A stretch of DNA of 64,000 nucleotides, from positions 1,119,191 through 1,183,190 of the forward strand of contig BCKK01000009.1 in NCBI GenBank assembly GCA_001600615.1. Reading direction: 5' to 3'. The position numbers and the translations under genes were made by a program. This document shows positions 1 to 12,142 of the stretch, piece by piece. The stretch comes from Dioszegia crocea. Lineage: Eukaryota > Basidiomycota > Tremellomycetes > Tremellales > Bulleribasidiaceae. Position 1 is the first letter of the stretch, and each line of letters opens with the position of its first letter. The notes below the pieces were generated by a model. That model searched no databases. It was not told the DNA's origin and saw only the letters and a program-made list of their open reading frames with translations.

Positions 1-1295
1 CCCGCCTAGTATCCCTCCTCAGCCGGCGCTTCGAGCATGTCTTGGGCGGTTTGACGGCGGGGAATGGGATGATAGCTTCAGTTCTGGATATATCAGCTCT
101 GACCCGCAAGGCAGAATAAGGGACTTGCCCGGCTGAAGGCATCGAGGCGATAGGGGAAATGACGACCGGAGCAGTCGTAGAAGGAGCCGTAGGTGTAGTC
201 GAAGCGGGAGTGGAGGAGGAGGCGGTAGAGTTCACGCTGATCGGTGTAGGGAGCGAGACAGGCGAGACAGCACCGCTAACGTACACCGGAGGGCCGGGAG
301 GCGTGAACGCATTGAGGTCGAAACCGTAGTACAAGTTCAAATCCTTAAATTGGGGATTGATCTCGTATGCCGCTGGGAACTTGACAGTTTGAGCAGGATG
401 GGCGGAGCCGGAGCTCTTGAGGTTGGCTTGGAAACAGACTGGGTAGAATTGGGGTTCGTTAGGCGTGTGCATGGCGAGTAGGTCATGTCTGACAAGATAG
501 GGTCTGGGGGTCAGCGCCTGACCCGAATGTAGATTCAACACAGAGAATAGATTGTACAGAGTGGAGGGGGATGAGCAAGGTGGTGGAGGAAGACCTGACT
601 TACCCTGGTGCGAGATCAGCGGGAATTTGGAAATCCCACTTGAGAGTCGCAGCTACATCCTGAGTTGGCCATCTACCATTGGCGTAATTGGCTTCTTGGA
701 TCTTGAACCAGTCAAGAGAGTCTGCAGCCACACCATCGCACGAAGCTGTCAGGTCAGCCTATCTCTGATAAGGGCAAGAATCAACTCACTGCCGGGACAT
801 CGAGCCATATACTCCGTAACGGGACCTGACACCATCAGCCAACCTTTAATTATAGCTTATGATAACTCACCCTGATGTCCATCAGGCCAAGTATTCCAAT
901 GAGCAGTCACAGTACTTCCCGCATCCAAGTCCCAAGTCTCAACACCCGTCCCAGGTGAGTTCCCACCACACGCGACGATCCCAGATCTGAAGTCGGCCCA
1001 ACCTAAATATCAGTCACATCCCTTACGGTTTAGAAAAGAGAATCACCTTGGTTTTTCTCGTCTGTGGGTCGCTGGGCCGTAGGGCCGTACTGCGGCGGGT
1101 AAGAGGGATTGAAGCCTGCTTTGGTTTGTCCGTTCACTGTCCAAGATGTGAGGTGGCCGTGCGCGTTAACGAGGGTTGAGGTGGATAGGAAAATGAGGAG
1201 GGAGATTGTTTGGATCTGACGGATCAGCGCAGACTCGTCTTGGGTGGGCTGAGAGGGATGGTAGGGTGGATGAAGACTAGACTGACGTTCAACAT
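1..1295 (-). CDS. AA9 lytic polysaccharide monooxygenase, 3' end off window
   Basis: Secreted copper enzyme that oxidatively cleaves polysaccharides. Spliced by eye: 1295-1287, 1215-1047, 1003-871, 825-790, 745-604 and 503 to beyond base 1. Exon 1 gives only Met-Leu-Asn and joins a hydrophobic signal peptide ending in VNA. The mature chain then starts HGHLTSW, the N-terminal His of the copper histidine brace. Further AA9 marks are GFNPSYPPQYG, a second-His segment AHWNTWPDGHQGP, and RHDLLAMH followed by QFYP with the axial Tyr. After the catalytic domain comes a Ser/Thr/Pro-rich linker and then a Lys/Arg-rich stretch near the window edge, so the C-terminus is unseen. It is related to the Cel1-type AA9 proteins of Cryptococcus. 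It is transcribed divergently from the MCT transporter. Family is firm; substrate is unknown. Confidence 0.9.
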
Positions 1296-2218
1296 CTTTA
1301 GGCGGAGGTCTGATGAGATGGCTATGAAGGTTGGATGAGGGAATTCGACACGGTCGAAGTGAGTTGAAAGGGTAAAAAAGAACGAGTAGATAAAGAATGT
1401 CGTGGGTGTAAAGAGCGTGAGTGTGAGTGAGAGGAAGCAATAAGGGCGGAGGGGTGAAGAATGATAAGTAGGAGAGAGATGAGGGACAAAGAGCCGATAT
1501 TGGAAGTTGAAAAACAATTGCCTCACTGGTGTTGATCTGAAACATTACCGTCCTTTACAAACACACACAACCTTGTTTCAAGGGGGACCTTCCCACTCGT
1601 GCTTCCCCTTCAGCCTGCCATTCATGCATGTATCGCCTAGCTTCAGCGATACCATATCGTACGGAGTCAAGCTCAGGCAGCTCATACTCCCCATGTCCAT
1701 GTCTGGACGTAACTCGAGAATTTTCGAAGATCGAAAAGCGGATCAAGATCGCGCGGAGGCTTATCACCTGCTTCAGGCCTCATTGGTGAGTCTATCGATC
1801 CAGTATGGGGTCTGATTTGTCGTATACGAGACTCCCGGTACGCTCAGGACGTCGTAGTGCCATCCTCCTCATGGAGTTGGATTGCATCGATAGAATGTGG
1901 ACAGATATCATGTTGACTGGACTGAAACTGAAGGTACTTAAGAGGGCGGAAGGGGGATTTTGCGGGGTCCCATTCCTCTGCTTCCGCCGGAACTTCCGGA
2001 GCTTGACTTGCGGTTCTCGGCCGGAGCCCGGATAAACCTCCTCCACCATTGATTGACATTTCAAGCCGAGAAGAGAAATCTGCAACAACGATGGGGGTGG
2101 AGTATGGCGTTCGACATTCACACTGTATATACTGATTGACTGATTCAACTGCGGCTCGTTATTGTGTATAGCTTCTTCTTTCAACACCCCAAAAACCACG
2201 GACATTCCTCGATAAGCC
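1296..2218. other. divergent intergenic promoter region
   Basis: This gap separates the starts of the AA9 gene (leftward) and the MCT transporter (rightward). It must hold both promoters and 5' UTRs. The small ORFs inside show no recognisable domain or intron pattern, and I see no further gene. Confidence 0.6.
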
Positions 2219-4531
2219 ATGACAACCCACTCGACCTCAAACGCAGCACCATCGCGTCCAACTACATCCGGCACCGCGATGCTCTCCCCCTTACAGCGTC
2301 AAACATCCCTGACGGATCCCGCAGCTCTTGTTGTGGCCTTTCCCGAGCTAGAGCGGGGCATGTCGGCATCATCTAGCAAGTCGCGTTCGAGTCGACAAAA
2401 GGGCGCCCAAGCTCAAACAGGGTCGGCAAGGAGGGCGTCGGCTATCTCCGAAGCGGAAGAGAGAAGTCGGAGCAGTGAAGAGAAAACGGGCGGAGTAGGT
2501 GGGGATGAGGAGAAGGGGAGTGGGTCGAGTGATGGGGATTTAGAGCAAAGAGAGGAAATTACATTTCCGGATGGTGGGAAAGCTGCTTGGCTTGTGGTGT
2601 TTGGTAAGTCTGTGCCGGCCTTGTGGCCTAGGTTCGGATTGATTGTTGATCAATTTCAGGAGGATTCTGGACTGTGTTCTGCGGGTTTGGTCTGGCGAGT
2701 ACAATTGGCGCATTTCAAACGCTATACAGAAGTACATTCTTGATTTCCTATACAGAGTAAGTCAGGGATATACTTTCCCAATCCCCCCGCCTACACCTCT
2801 CGATGACAAAGCTGATAGCCACGCAGAAGCCAAATCGCCTGGATAGCTAGTGTCCAATCTGTAAGTCTTCCCCATCCTCAAGCTCTCGCACAAAGCGCTA
2901 ATTCCAGTTCCTCACATTCGGCCTCTCATGCTTCACCGGCGCGCTATTTGATAAATACGGCCATCGACCCCTTATATTCTCTGGCGCAGTCTGTCTTACT
3001 CTAGGCTTTTGCATGCTCAGTTTATGTTCGGAGTATTATCAGCTTATGCTGGTTCATGCGACCTTACTACCGGCGGGGTGTAACTTGATGTAAGCCGTTT
3101 CTTGTCTTGCAGAGTGGTCAAGAGCTAATTCGATAGGTTCATGTGCCCCATTGCGGTCGTTGGACAGTGGTTCCAGAAACGTAGAGGGTTGGCATTGTAC
3201 GTCCACCCTATCCCTTCGTGATTCGTGATACACCTTTAGTCGCGCTGACCCAACAGCGGCCTAATGAGCACCGGCTCTTCCCTCGGTTCAGTCGTCTGGC
3301 CTCTCCTCCTCGCTAACCTCCCATCAAGAAGTACGTCATCTCCCCCTTCCCACCTCCGAGTGATCTATGCTTATAATCAAGTTGGTTTCGGTTGGACTTG
3401 TCGCCTCATGGCCCTCATTTGCGCAATATGCGGTACACTCGCCTTCTTCTTACTCAAAACTCGACTTCCACCTAAACCCGCTGGGACCTTCTTCTACTTT
3501 AAGGCGTTTAAAAGTATCCAGTATATCTGCGTTGTACTCAACTTCATCGTGAGTTTCGTCTCTATTCAAGAGAGGCCGATCTGGATTTGAATTATCAGAG
3601 GGACTGAAGTGATTCTTGTCTAGACATGAAGAACCTTGCTGATGTAGCAGTGCTTTGGTTTTGCCTTTTTTGCCTTCTTGACATTTATCGGAACATACGG
3701 TCAACTAGCTGGTCTAGGTTCATTAGCGCCTTACCTCCTGTAAGTCTTTCCCCTTTCATTCTCACTACAAAACAAACGATACCAGCCCTCCTTTTTCGCG
3801 TACAGACCCAAGCTGACACACGCAGCATCATCCAAAACGGCACCTCCGTCATCGGTCGCCTAGGCTCCGGTATCCTAGCCGACAAGATTGGTACATACAA
3901 TACCAACATTATCGGGAACTTCACATTCGTCGTCGCCTACTTCTGCTGGTTGGCCGTTAAGAATACAACGACTGGTTTACTGGTCGTCACTGTTATTATT
4001 GGGATTGCGGGAGGGAGCTTTGTGTGTCTTCAGCCGCCCATGGCGGTTATGACGGCGACGGATATGAGGTATGGCGGGACTATGATGGGTCAGGCTTTGT
4101 GTGAGTTTTGGTCTGTTCCTTTCGGATGGGCTCATGGGTTGGTTTGAGAAATGGGGGAAATTAGGGAAATTGAGTAGGAGGATCATGTGAAGCAGGCTCG
4201 TCCTGAGCTTACTTCTTCTGCCTGTCTCACTTCCTCCCCCCCTCCTTCACTGTCTATTCCCCGCTTCCGCCTTCCCCCACCTCACATCCCCTAATACCGT
4301 CTCACTCCACTGCCCAACCTGAATGTAGCTGATATGCCAGTCGTCATGGCCTTTGCCCAACTAGCTTGCGGACCCTCCTTCGGCGCCCTCATAGGCTCAG
4401 GCACCACCACCGAGCGCTTTGACTCATTCTACAAGGGCATCGTGCTCTGTGCTTGTCTGTCCCTAGTGGGCGCATCGACAATTCTGGTGGCTAGGTGGGA
4501 TAGGGAACGCAAGCTCTGGGCAAAGGCGTAA
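2219..4531 (+). CDS. MFS monocarboxylate-type (MCT/MCH) transporter
   Basis: Multi-pass plasma-membrane permease of the fungal MCT-like branch, whose members are proposed to carry monocarboxylates, riboflavin or related solutes. The roughly 115-residue hydrophilic Ser-rich N-terminus leads into FPDGGKAAWLVVFG, the hallmark entry to TM1. It continues with YTESQIAWIASVQS (the TM1-TM2 loop), FDKYGHRP, GQWFQKRRGLAFGL and GRLGSGILADKIG, the usual order of this family. About nine introns carry canonical borders; the last exon begins near 4336 and ends VARWDRERKLWAKA at TAA. One internal intron near 4105-4335 is longer than the rest, with a pyrimidine-rich 3' half. Divergent partner of the AA9 gene. 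Substrate cannot be read from sequence. Confidence 0.88.
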
Positions 4532-5176
4532 AGGTTTGGATCTCATGCAGGAAATCATCAGCTGCTGTGAGGAAATCGCTAAACTTGAACCCTCTGACAC
4601 ATTGAGATGGTTTCATCACCGTCATGATACAGCGGGAAACACAGGAGCTACAGTGGGAAGACAATACAGGGAGCTTGAGTCTGATAAGAAGAGACTACGA
4701 CACAGTGAAGGGTGATGTCCAGGTCCGAGGAGCGCGTATCGTACGGGCAGTATCGTCAGTCTCTAAGATCACAGCGTGGACACATCTCGGACCCTCGGCG
4801 TCAGGCAAATATCTCGGCTGTAGTCCTCTCGTTTGAGCCGAACGCGCAAGTTCCCAAAATAGTATCGTGTCTCCTTAGTAGATCCGACGACATTGGTCAA
4901 AAGAGACCTCCACTGGACTTCCACGGCTAAAAACGGCTGATAGTCACCGCTGTAAAGAGATCTGCACACCGGGGTACTCCATCACGGGGCCCAGGTCAGG
5001 CACGTAATGTCCGACGAAAGTCCGAGGCATTGCCCATCTATCGTCCGGTCATACATCATGCATCAGATGGTGATCATGCTCATAAGTGGGCTGAGTTTGA
5101 CATGTCTGCCCAGTGCTTCTGCATCCGTTCGCTACATCCGTTCGCTACTCGCTCCAAACTCAATCAATAAAAACGA
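4532..5176. other. intergenic
   Basis: Holds the 3' flank of the MCT transporter and the promoter of the hydrolase that follows. No conserved coding signal, RNA gene or repeat was recognised. Confidence 0.55.
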
Positions 5177-6543
5177 ATGATGCTGTGGTTCCTTCCTACG
5201 CTCTTCTTACTCTCGGCGTGTCAAGCGTAAGTCCTCGATTATGGCTATACCGATTTGATCTTGCTGACCTTGCCACAGCTCACCAGTGCTCGTCGAGAGA
5301 GGTTCTGCGACTGATGCTTATAATGGCTCAGTGACTCGATGGGAGTGGGTAAGTTGCCGTCGACTCCGCTGAGCAAACACACAGCTGATCGACCTGCAGT
5401 CCGCTCAGCCTGGATACCTGGATGGACAGGATAACGGCCGCTACCTCAACGTCAGCGGAGTTCCCATCTGGTATACCACCTATGGCTGCGAGGATTCTGA
5501 CCTCACCCCTGTTCTCTTCTTACACGGTGGGACGGGGAATGTGAGTCCTCCTCAGATCTGTTGGGGTTTTTAATTAACTCTCAGGGAAACCAAATGTACA
5601 ATCAGGCGAACGCTATAGCCAAGACCCGCAGGGTCATTGTGCAAGAGTGAGTACTGTGAACCTTTGCCGTGCTCACTCCGCTGATGAGCAGTACGCGCGG
5701 CCAAGGTCGTAGTCCCTATCAAGGTTTCACCGAATTCCACTACGATGATATGGCCAGGGACGGTGAGTGTTCGCGCTTGGCTCTATGCTAAGGGACAGCT
5801 TATGCGCTCATCAATTTCTTGAACCTCTCCAAGGTTGCCGTCGTAGGGTGGTCAGATGGAGCCATCACAGGTGAGTCGCCGACTCTCCACGAGCCGAACT
5901 GATTAAATCAGGCTTGAACCTCGCTATGAATTACACCGATCGTATTGAGCGAGTCTTCGCACATGGTCCGAACCCGCAGTACAATACCTCCCAGCCTGGT
6001 CTCAAAGACCCCATCATCAACTCCAAGGATGGCTCTCTGGGTTCGACAAAGGCTGAGAACGGTACGACATTTTCCATCAACGGACTGGGTCTCGGCAGAC
6101 GAAACAACATCGTCGGTAGTCCCGGCGCTCCCTATACCTGCGACCATCTCAGTCCACTCCCCAGCAGATGCGCCGATATGAAGAAGGCCGTCCTGAACAT
6201 GTGGCTTTCCGAACCGGCTTGGGGCCCAGATGCCTTTGCGAAGATCAAGTGTCCAACATGGGTTGTGGATGGGGATCATGAGTGAGTAACCCGTCAATCA
6301 ACAAGCTGAATTCGTTAGTCGGTCTGTACCCAGAAACCAGGTCGATGCGATCACTGCTTGGACACCTTACGCTGGTCAGCTTTTGCTTCCCCAAGTCGGG
6401 CACGCAGGTCAGTAAGAAGCAGGATTTATATGTAGGCACAGCCACTGACAGCCTCAGCACTCTTGCAGGATCCCAAGTTCTTCAACTTCGCTGTCGAGTA
6501 CTTCCTCGATCAAAAGTATGATGGTCCGCTTCCGTACTATTAG
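5177..6543 (+). CDS. secreted alpha/beta-hydrolase
   Basis: Starts with tandem ATGs and a signal peptide (MMLWFLPTLFLLSACQA). About eight short introns have CTGAC branch points. Spliced marks of the alpha/beta-hydrolase fold: oxyanion loop LFLHGGTGN, nucleophile elbow VVGWSDGAITG with Ser in GxSxG, acidic residue in WVVDGDHD, and catalytic His in PQVGHA. The C-terminus is EYFLDQKYDGPLPYY. Several Asn-x-Ser/Thr sites fit secretion. The fold resembles proline-iminopeptidase-like or lipase-like hydrolases, but no subfamily motif fixes the substrate. For the last intron, the first AG after the branch point (CCTCAG) keeps the frame as GHAALLQDPKFF. It lies tail-to-tail with the Zn2Cys6 regulator. 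Confidence 0.85.
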
Positions 6544-7002
6544 TCAGTGAGGGGATGGGAAGGGGGCCTTGAGTCTGTTGTAGGGGACGCGGCAGCTGGG
6601 TCATAGTGAACCATGACTGAAGCAATTTATAATGAACGAATGCAAGCGTAGTGCGAGATATCTCTGAATAAACCACTACATGCAAAAAGGAGCCTGCCCT
6701 ATCCAGGTGCAAGCATCATCAGTTTGTTGCAGCCCTGTCCTCCATCTCACAAGAGCTAGCGGCTGATAGTTCTCCATGAAACAGCCGGAGACCTGGTGAA
6801 ACGCACATGCCTCCACGATTCAGCTGCCTGAAAGCACGAATGCAAGAGACCGAAACAGAGCCTAAGCATGCCGTTCGAAAAACTGACATCTCCTCGAGCG
6901 TGTCTCGTGCAGGACGTATCACGCATATTGGGAAGATGTAGGTACCGGTGTGCATGATCTGTCTGGCGACTATGTGGGAATCGGAACCACTGAACAGACC
7001 TG
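6544..7002. other. convergent intergenic region
   Basis: Both neighbours end here: hydrolase on plus, transcription factor on minus. It presumably holds the two 3' UTRs. No further gene seen. Confidence 0.5.
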
Positions 7003-9453
7003 CTAATCGTCAGCTCCAGACCCGTAAAGATAAGCTACTCTCACATCCTCAACCTGAGTCAAAAGAGTTAAAAAGGAAATCAGAACCCCGCCATGACCCC
7101 CTGCTGATCCATCGGCCGAGGGGACGTCTGCACACTCATCGAGAAGAGTGACGGCGACATGTCTGACTTTATTGACGAGCGAGTGGGAATTTGCCGATAA
7201 CTGCTCGGTCATTGAGCATCCCTCTTGCCCTTTGTATCCTTCTACTCACAGCTTGTATTGGTATACTGAGCGATTAGCATTGAATCTGGCAGGCAGCGAT
7301 CAAGCTTACCTAGTCAACGCATGTAGAAGATCCTCAATGTTGAGCTGCATAGTGTCTCTTCCCAACTCCGAATCGTTCCAAAACCCTTGGACTTGCTCAA
7401 GAGGAATGCTTGCCGTGGAAGTAGCGAATGTTGTTGCTCGATCCCGACAATCGCTAGATTCAGCGGTGGACGTATCGCTGACTCACATAAGTAGCATTCG
7501 CGCGATGGCCCTCGTGGAGTGCAGGTTGGCCTTGACAACTTGATAAGCTAGTCCCATTTCTGGTAGAGTATCGTCTCCTTCAAACGACATCAAGTCAAGT
7601 CCAGAAGGCCCGTCGATCGGTAGCTGACCGAAGATCCGGGGATCTGATCTACCCTCAGGTAGGTATATCCTGGATATCAGCTGGGACCAGAGAACAGTAT
7701 TCGAATCGATCACATTGAGTCCTGCTGACCATCCTGTAACACAGGTTGCAAGGCCTGGAAAAGGCTTGTGAGTCCACTATGAACCTCATCCAACTCTCGA
7801 AAGACATCGAAGATGTTCAAGTCGTGGGGCTTGGCTCTCGAGCTGTGCTCGAGCTGACGGCGGATACAAACGGCTTTTCGTATCAAACTGAGTTTAGCGA
7901 GGTTTCATGCGCGATATACCTGAAAATTGAGCAATTCGCCCTGCTCCATCAGTGCCTACAAGAGCAAATGCGCGCATGAGCTTACCGGAAGCCCGCTATC
8001 CTCGAGACTAGTCCGGGAGGAGATTCGAGTATCCCGAAAGGAGTTATGTAGTCGTCGTCTCTGCCATCAGCCTTGTCCATATTGTGACTCACAGATCGCG
8101 GAAAGGTACAACGTCAATGTCATCAATTCGGATCGCGAAAAGCTGATTTTGCATACATCCTCTGGACATCAGTTTCGATACCCAGATTCTGTGAAAAGAC
8201 TTACGCAGAGGAATCTGCCATCATCAGAGTATACATCATCCTCCGTCGCATTTCTGAATCTACCGCATCTACATCAGCTTGACAAGAGCTTCTACTCACT
8301 TAGACCGGAGTAGCTTGCTTCGAGATGCATTTCCAATAACAGGGCCAAGCGCATGCTCTCGCCTAATGACGTGGCTGGGTGTCAGCGACTGCGCATCTGA
8401 CTATGTGATGTACTCACTCCAAGCGCCAGTCTGTCCCAACGTAAAGTTATACACTGCGTCGAGATACCGAACAACAACCAAGGTATCCATCGGTGGATCA
8501 TACAGGTCAAGCGCACACGTCCGAGAGAGCCTAAAGAACTGGTTTGCTACATCTTTGACAGAAGCGACATCGTCAAAAGATATGAAAGCCTTCGGGACCT
8601 ATTATCAGCAATTGCCCCAGTGTGAACTCACCTGTACGAGCGCAACAGCCAGTATACTGGCCAAAAGTGCCTTAAAAAGCGTATCCGTCTCATCATCTCG
8701 AGCATCAAGGCGAGCTAGTAGGGTTGGACGGTGGACAATGGGTTGTAGAGGAAAGACCTATATCAGCTCGAATCAGAGGGAGGACCCACAAAGTCGAAAA
8801 ACATCGAGATGGTGTATACAACTTTATCCCAAGACATTATGTCATGGATCGAAGGTAGGCTGTATACAGGAGGAAAAGGAGCGTAGGGTCCGGCCGTGTC
8901 GAAGACTGCTCCCTTTCCTCGCTCGCCAGAACTTGGGAAGAGCGTGTTCGGTGAGGGAGATTCGTGGATCGGTCTGGTAGATGGCTCGAAATGTCCGATG
9001 AAGTCCTCAAATTCGTTGGTAGTCCGTCTGAAATCTTCACCACGCTTCGGCCCCAGGCCATTTGTCGATGAGATTCGCTGTAGACTGGGCGATCAGTCCT
9101 GTTGTCCACCTCAGAGCGCTTACTCTTCACGAGTCCGTTCTTTCAGGCCTCGCTGCAAATCAGCCCAGACCTGTTCGAGTGGATGAAGACTTACCTTCTT
9201 ACGATCAGGCGTCACGCATTCTATATCTAGAGTGGTACAAGGCTATAAGATCAGCGTGTATACAGGATGAGTCAGAGAGTAGATTACAATGCATCGACGT
9301 GTGAGATCTGGATTGGACGAAGATCCGTCGGACCCTAACAAATTTGGGCGCTCGCATTTCACTTTCCTGTATCGACATGCTGAACAGCCTAGCCATTAGC
9401 CCAGAATCTTGCTGAGCCTCGATCTCAGACTTACTTAATACCTTAGTTTGCAT
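7003..9453 (-). CDS. Zn2Cys6 fungal transcription factor
   Basis: DNA-binding regulator assembled from about 13 exons. The N-terminus reads MQTKVL and then CSACRYRKVKC, giving CX2CX6C. A loop of about 20 residues follows, then CIPCTTLDIEC, giving CX2CX6C, and a basic PDRKK tail. The middle region carries the fungal-specific transcription factor domain: FPLQPIVHRPTLLARLD, then SLGESMRLALLLEMHLEAS, SEMRRRMMYTLMMADSSA and FAIRIDDIDVVPF. The C-terminal half continues to a stop at 7003-7005. The exon joins near 7640-7760 are uncertain; the best one uses AG at about 7650. The Cys3-Cys4 loop is longer than the usual 5-12 residues. The gene is divergent from the GH3 pseudogene and near sugar permeases, so a role in carbohydrate use is plausible but inferred. 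Confidence 0.85.
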
Positions 9454-9853
9454 ATGGGTTAGAGGTTAGAAGGACGTTGAACCAGTTGGCCAAAACAACA
9501 ATGCCCAATCTGAAGAGTGGGTCTAGCGGGAGCTCTGCGATACAGTTGACAGATGCGGACGGATGCAGTCGCTGAGGATAGTCCCGCCACAGCTACAGCT
9601 TATCGCTTGACTTGAGATGAACACTTAGGTGAGATGCGAAAGAGGACAGAAGGAAGAAGGGGGTCGGCTGACTCGGCAAATCCACATCCGGAATCCGATC
9701 AATAACAAATCGCGACCACCTCATTGCATCCTCAGTGTGTCGACCGCCTCTGAACGATCTCCACCATCTCCTTGCCGAAGATAGTCCACGAAACATCAGC
9801 CGTAACACGTTCAGCGTAAAATCAATGGGGCCAAAGCGCGCAAGTGAGTCTGC
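9454..9853. other. intergenic between regulator and GH3 remnant
   Basis: Upstream region of the Zn2Cys6 gene. I searched it for the missing N-terminal third of the GH3 enzyme and found no recognisable piece. The minus-strand ORF here has no family features. Confidence 0.5.
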
Positions 9854-11585
9854 TTGCTCGGGCCTATCATCAACTTTCCGCGGAACCCCTTGTGCGGCCG
9901 AACTTTCGAGCAATTCTCCGAAGCTTCAACCCTTTCCGGCCGTCTTTCTGTCGCCTAAATCAACGGTCCCCAGGCGAACGGCATCAGTCCTACTATGAAG
10001 ACTTCGTTGGGAAGGGGCAGGAGCATGGACGGACTGGCGCAGATCCATCACCGCCGCAAGAGCGTTCAGGGAGGTGTACCTTCGTCCATTCCAAATCACG
10101 GAGAAGCTCGCTCGACCTTGGGATAGTGAGTCACTCGGTCTCGCTCATGTATCAATGCTGACAACTATAGTATGACCAGCTACAACAAAGTCAATGGCGT
10201 CCATTGCTCTGTGGACAAAGACCTTCTCGATGACCTCTTGACAAAGGAGTGGGGATCGGCGATGACACTTTCGTCATGAGCGGGTGGTGGAGCACATACT
10301 CGCTCGACCTCTCTATCAAAGCGGGTATGAGCTTGGAGATGCCTGGAAGTCTAGGTCTGTACAGACACAGATGGTAGGTCATACTTGGACTCAAGAGCTG
10401 ATGTTACAGTCTGATTCTAGCTGCGCCAACTCAAATCGCACGAACTCCTTCCTGGGCCAAATCTGCCTTGGTCAGGATCCAGCGTCTGACCCTACTCAAC
10501 GCCGATATCGTCTACTCTTCGGATCCCGAAGAGTTCATCCGGCCCCGTACCGACAAGGACTCGGAGCTCACCAGTCGAGCTGCCTCCGAGGCCACTACCT
10601 TGGTCGAGAATCAACGTCTTCCTCCTTGACTCCAACACGAGATTCTGCGTAACCGGGGCCAGCGCCAAGGTCCGCGTGGCGACCGTTGATGGCTCAGTGC
10701 AGTACTGTGCCTCTTGGTGCCAGTCGACATGGGATGCTCTGGTTGAGCAGAAATCGGACGGTATCGATGTATCTTATTCCGCCGGTGCTTACGTCGCGAA
10801 GTACCTGCCCATACTTGACGCAGGTCTCACTAGGAGGGACGGCGGTACAGGTCTCGACCTGCTGCATTACCCTAATCTGGCCATGGGACTCAGGAGCCGG
10901 AATCTCCGACACGTTCATGTATGACTTCTACCATCCTCGGCTCGGCAAACACTACTTCACCGAGCTTCAATCGACATTCAGCAGTCCTACTGACGGTGCG
11001 TACGACTTGGGGTTCTGTATCACTGGTCAGGGGTGGTCAAGCATCGACGGCGAGTTGGTTTGAAAATTGCTACTGCCGAAGAGCAGGAAAATATGCCGGG
11101 CACGACGTTCCTGGGTCTTGGATCTGCGGGAGTGATCATTCAATTCCAAGTGAAGAAGGGTCAGGTAAGTGCTTCTTCGCTTGCGTACATTTCATCTCAC
11201 TGATAGAGTAGCAATACCACCTCAAATTTATCCGTGTCACTCGCATCTCCCCCCCGGTCCAGCCGAGGCAAGGGTCCAATCGTACGACCGGGCATCAGGC
11301 TTGGCGCTTGAGCAGCCCTGAACCCCGAGGCGATCATCGTAGCCGCTATCAAACTAGCTAAGAAGTTGGATCGGGCGGTATTGGTGGTGGGGTTGAATCA
11401 GGTCTGGGAGTGTGAAGGGTTTGACAGGCCAAATCTGGCTCTTCCCGGCAAGTGAGTATCGTTTCTGGAGTTTGATGTCCCTGAGCTGATGGTTCAGATC
11501 TTATGAGCTCATCTCCCGTATTGCCGCTGTTAACCCTAATACTACTGGTATCTTACAGGTTGGCTCGGCCACCACTATGCCCTAG
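9854..11585 (+). pseudogene. decayed GH3 beta-glucosidase
   Basis: Recognisable GH3 pieces occur in order but in shifting frames. LLGPIINFPRNPLCGRTFEQ (about 9854) runs into an in-frame TAA at 9956-9958 where Tyr is expected. Frame is lost near 10000, where KHFVGNDQE is expected. FREVYLRPFQITEK and MTSYNKVNGVHC (about 10060-10200) flank an intact-looking intron. A further shift lies near 10255. TFVMSGWWSTYS has Gly (GGG, 10282-10284) where the family has its Asp nucleophile. Further on are EATTLVENQ, a diverged PA14-like stretch, and the C-terminal piece VLVVGLNQVWECEGFDRPN. TMP is followed by TAG, where MPW is normal. The N-terminal part of the barrel is missing. A functional enzyme is very unlikely. 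Confidence 0.88.
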
Positions 11586-12142
11586 CTCTCCGCCGTTAGG
11601 GGTTGTGCACGCTTGATAGCTCGGTACAGAGTGCGGAGCCGCTATCGCCGACGATCGGATGTGCGTTTTAGCTTGCTTGGAATGGAGCATTTCTGCTCTT
11701 GGCCTATCGAAGAATGACCGACATCCCCACTATGTATGACGAACTACCTTGTATGCAATGCATAGCTGCTCTATCATAGCGCCTCACTTGCCTTTCGGCG
11801 ATTTACGTAAGCGGTGATGAAGTCTTTTCCGTCGGAAGATCAAATTGGCATTCTTGGACTTTGGTCGGACTTTCGCCTCCATCTTTCCTAAATTTAGACG
11901 AAAGCTTGCCTTACATCGCCTGTCAAGTGACTTATGTACAGCCAGACATCCTTGTGCTTTCTTGCAACTCAGAGGCAGAGCGGTCACTCGGACCTTGGTC
12001 GGACAATGCCATGTACCCGGTCCCTCCCATTGCCGATGAGGGGCATGCGATGCCTCCGCCCTCCCCCCGCAATACCTAGGTTGTCACTATAAGATCCTTC
12101 AGGTGCACCCCCGCTCACTGTGTTTCCACTCATCTGTCATTC
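11586..12142. other. intergenic with sugar-permease promoter
   Basis: Contains any remaining decayed 3' end of the GH3 gene and the promoter of the next permease (see 12031-12096). No other gene recognised. Confidence 0.5.
12031..12096 (+). promoter_or_regulatory. putative shared permease promoter element plus TATA-like box
   Basis: TGCCGATGAGGGGCATGCG lies about 100 bases upstream of the permease ATG and is followed by TATAAGATCC near 12087. Close versions of the first element precede the two transporter paralogs at 14979 and 20430, and TATAAGATCC recurs before the gene at 14979. Confidence 0.45.

Noticed and set aside
1030..1545. Unspliced 171-codon minus frame starting far upstream of the AA9 signal peptide
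   Set aside because: Splicing from ATG 1295 gives a proper signal peptide directly before the mature His; the longer frame adds low-quality sequence and reads through an intron.
9593..9913. 107-codon minus frame between the regulator and GH3 remnant
   Set aside because: Overlaps GH3 pseudogene sequence and shows no family features.
11784..12079. Short frames on both strands upstream of the sugar permease
   Set aside because: No family match, and they overlap the promoter element and TATA-like box.
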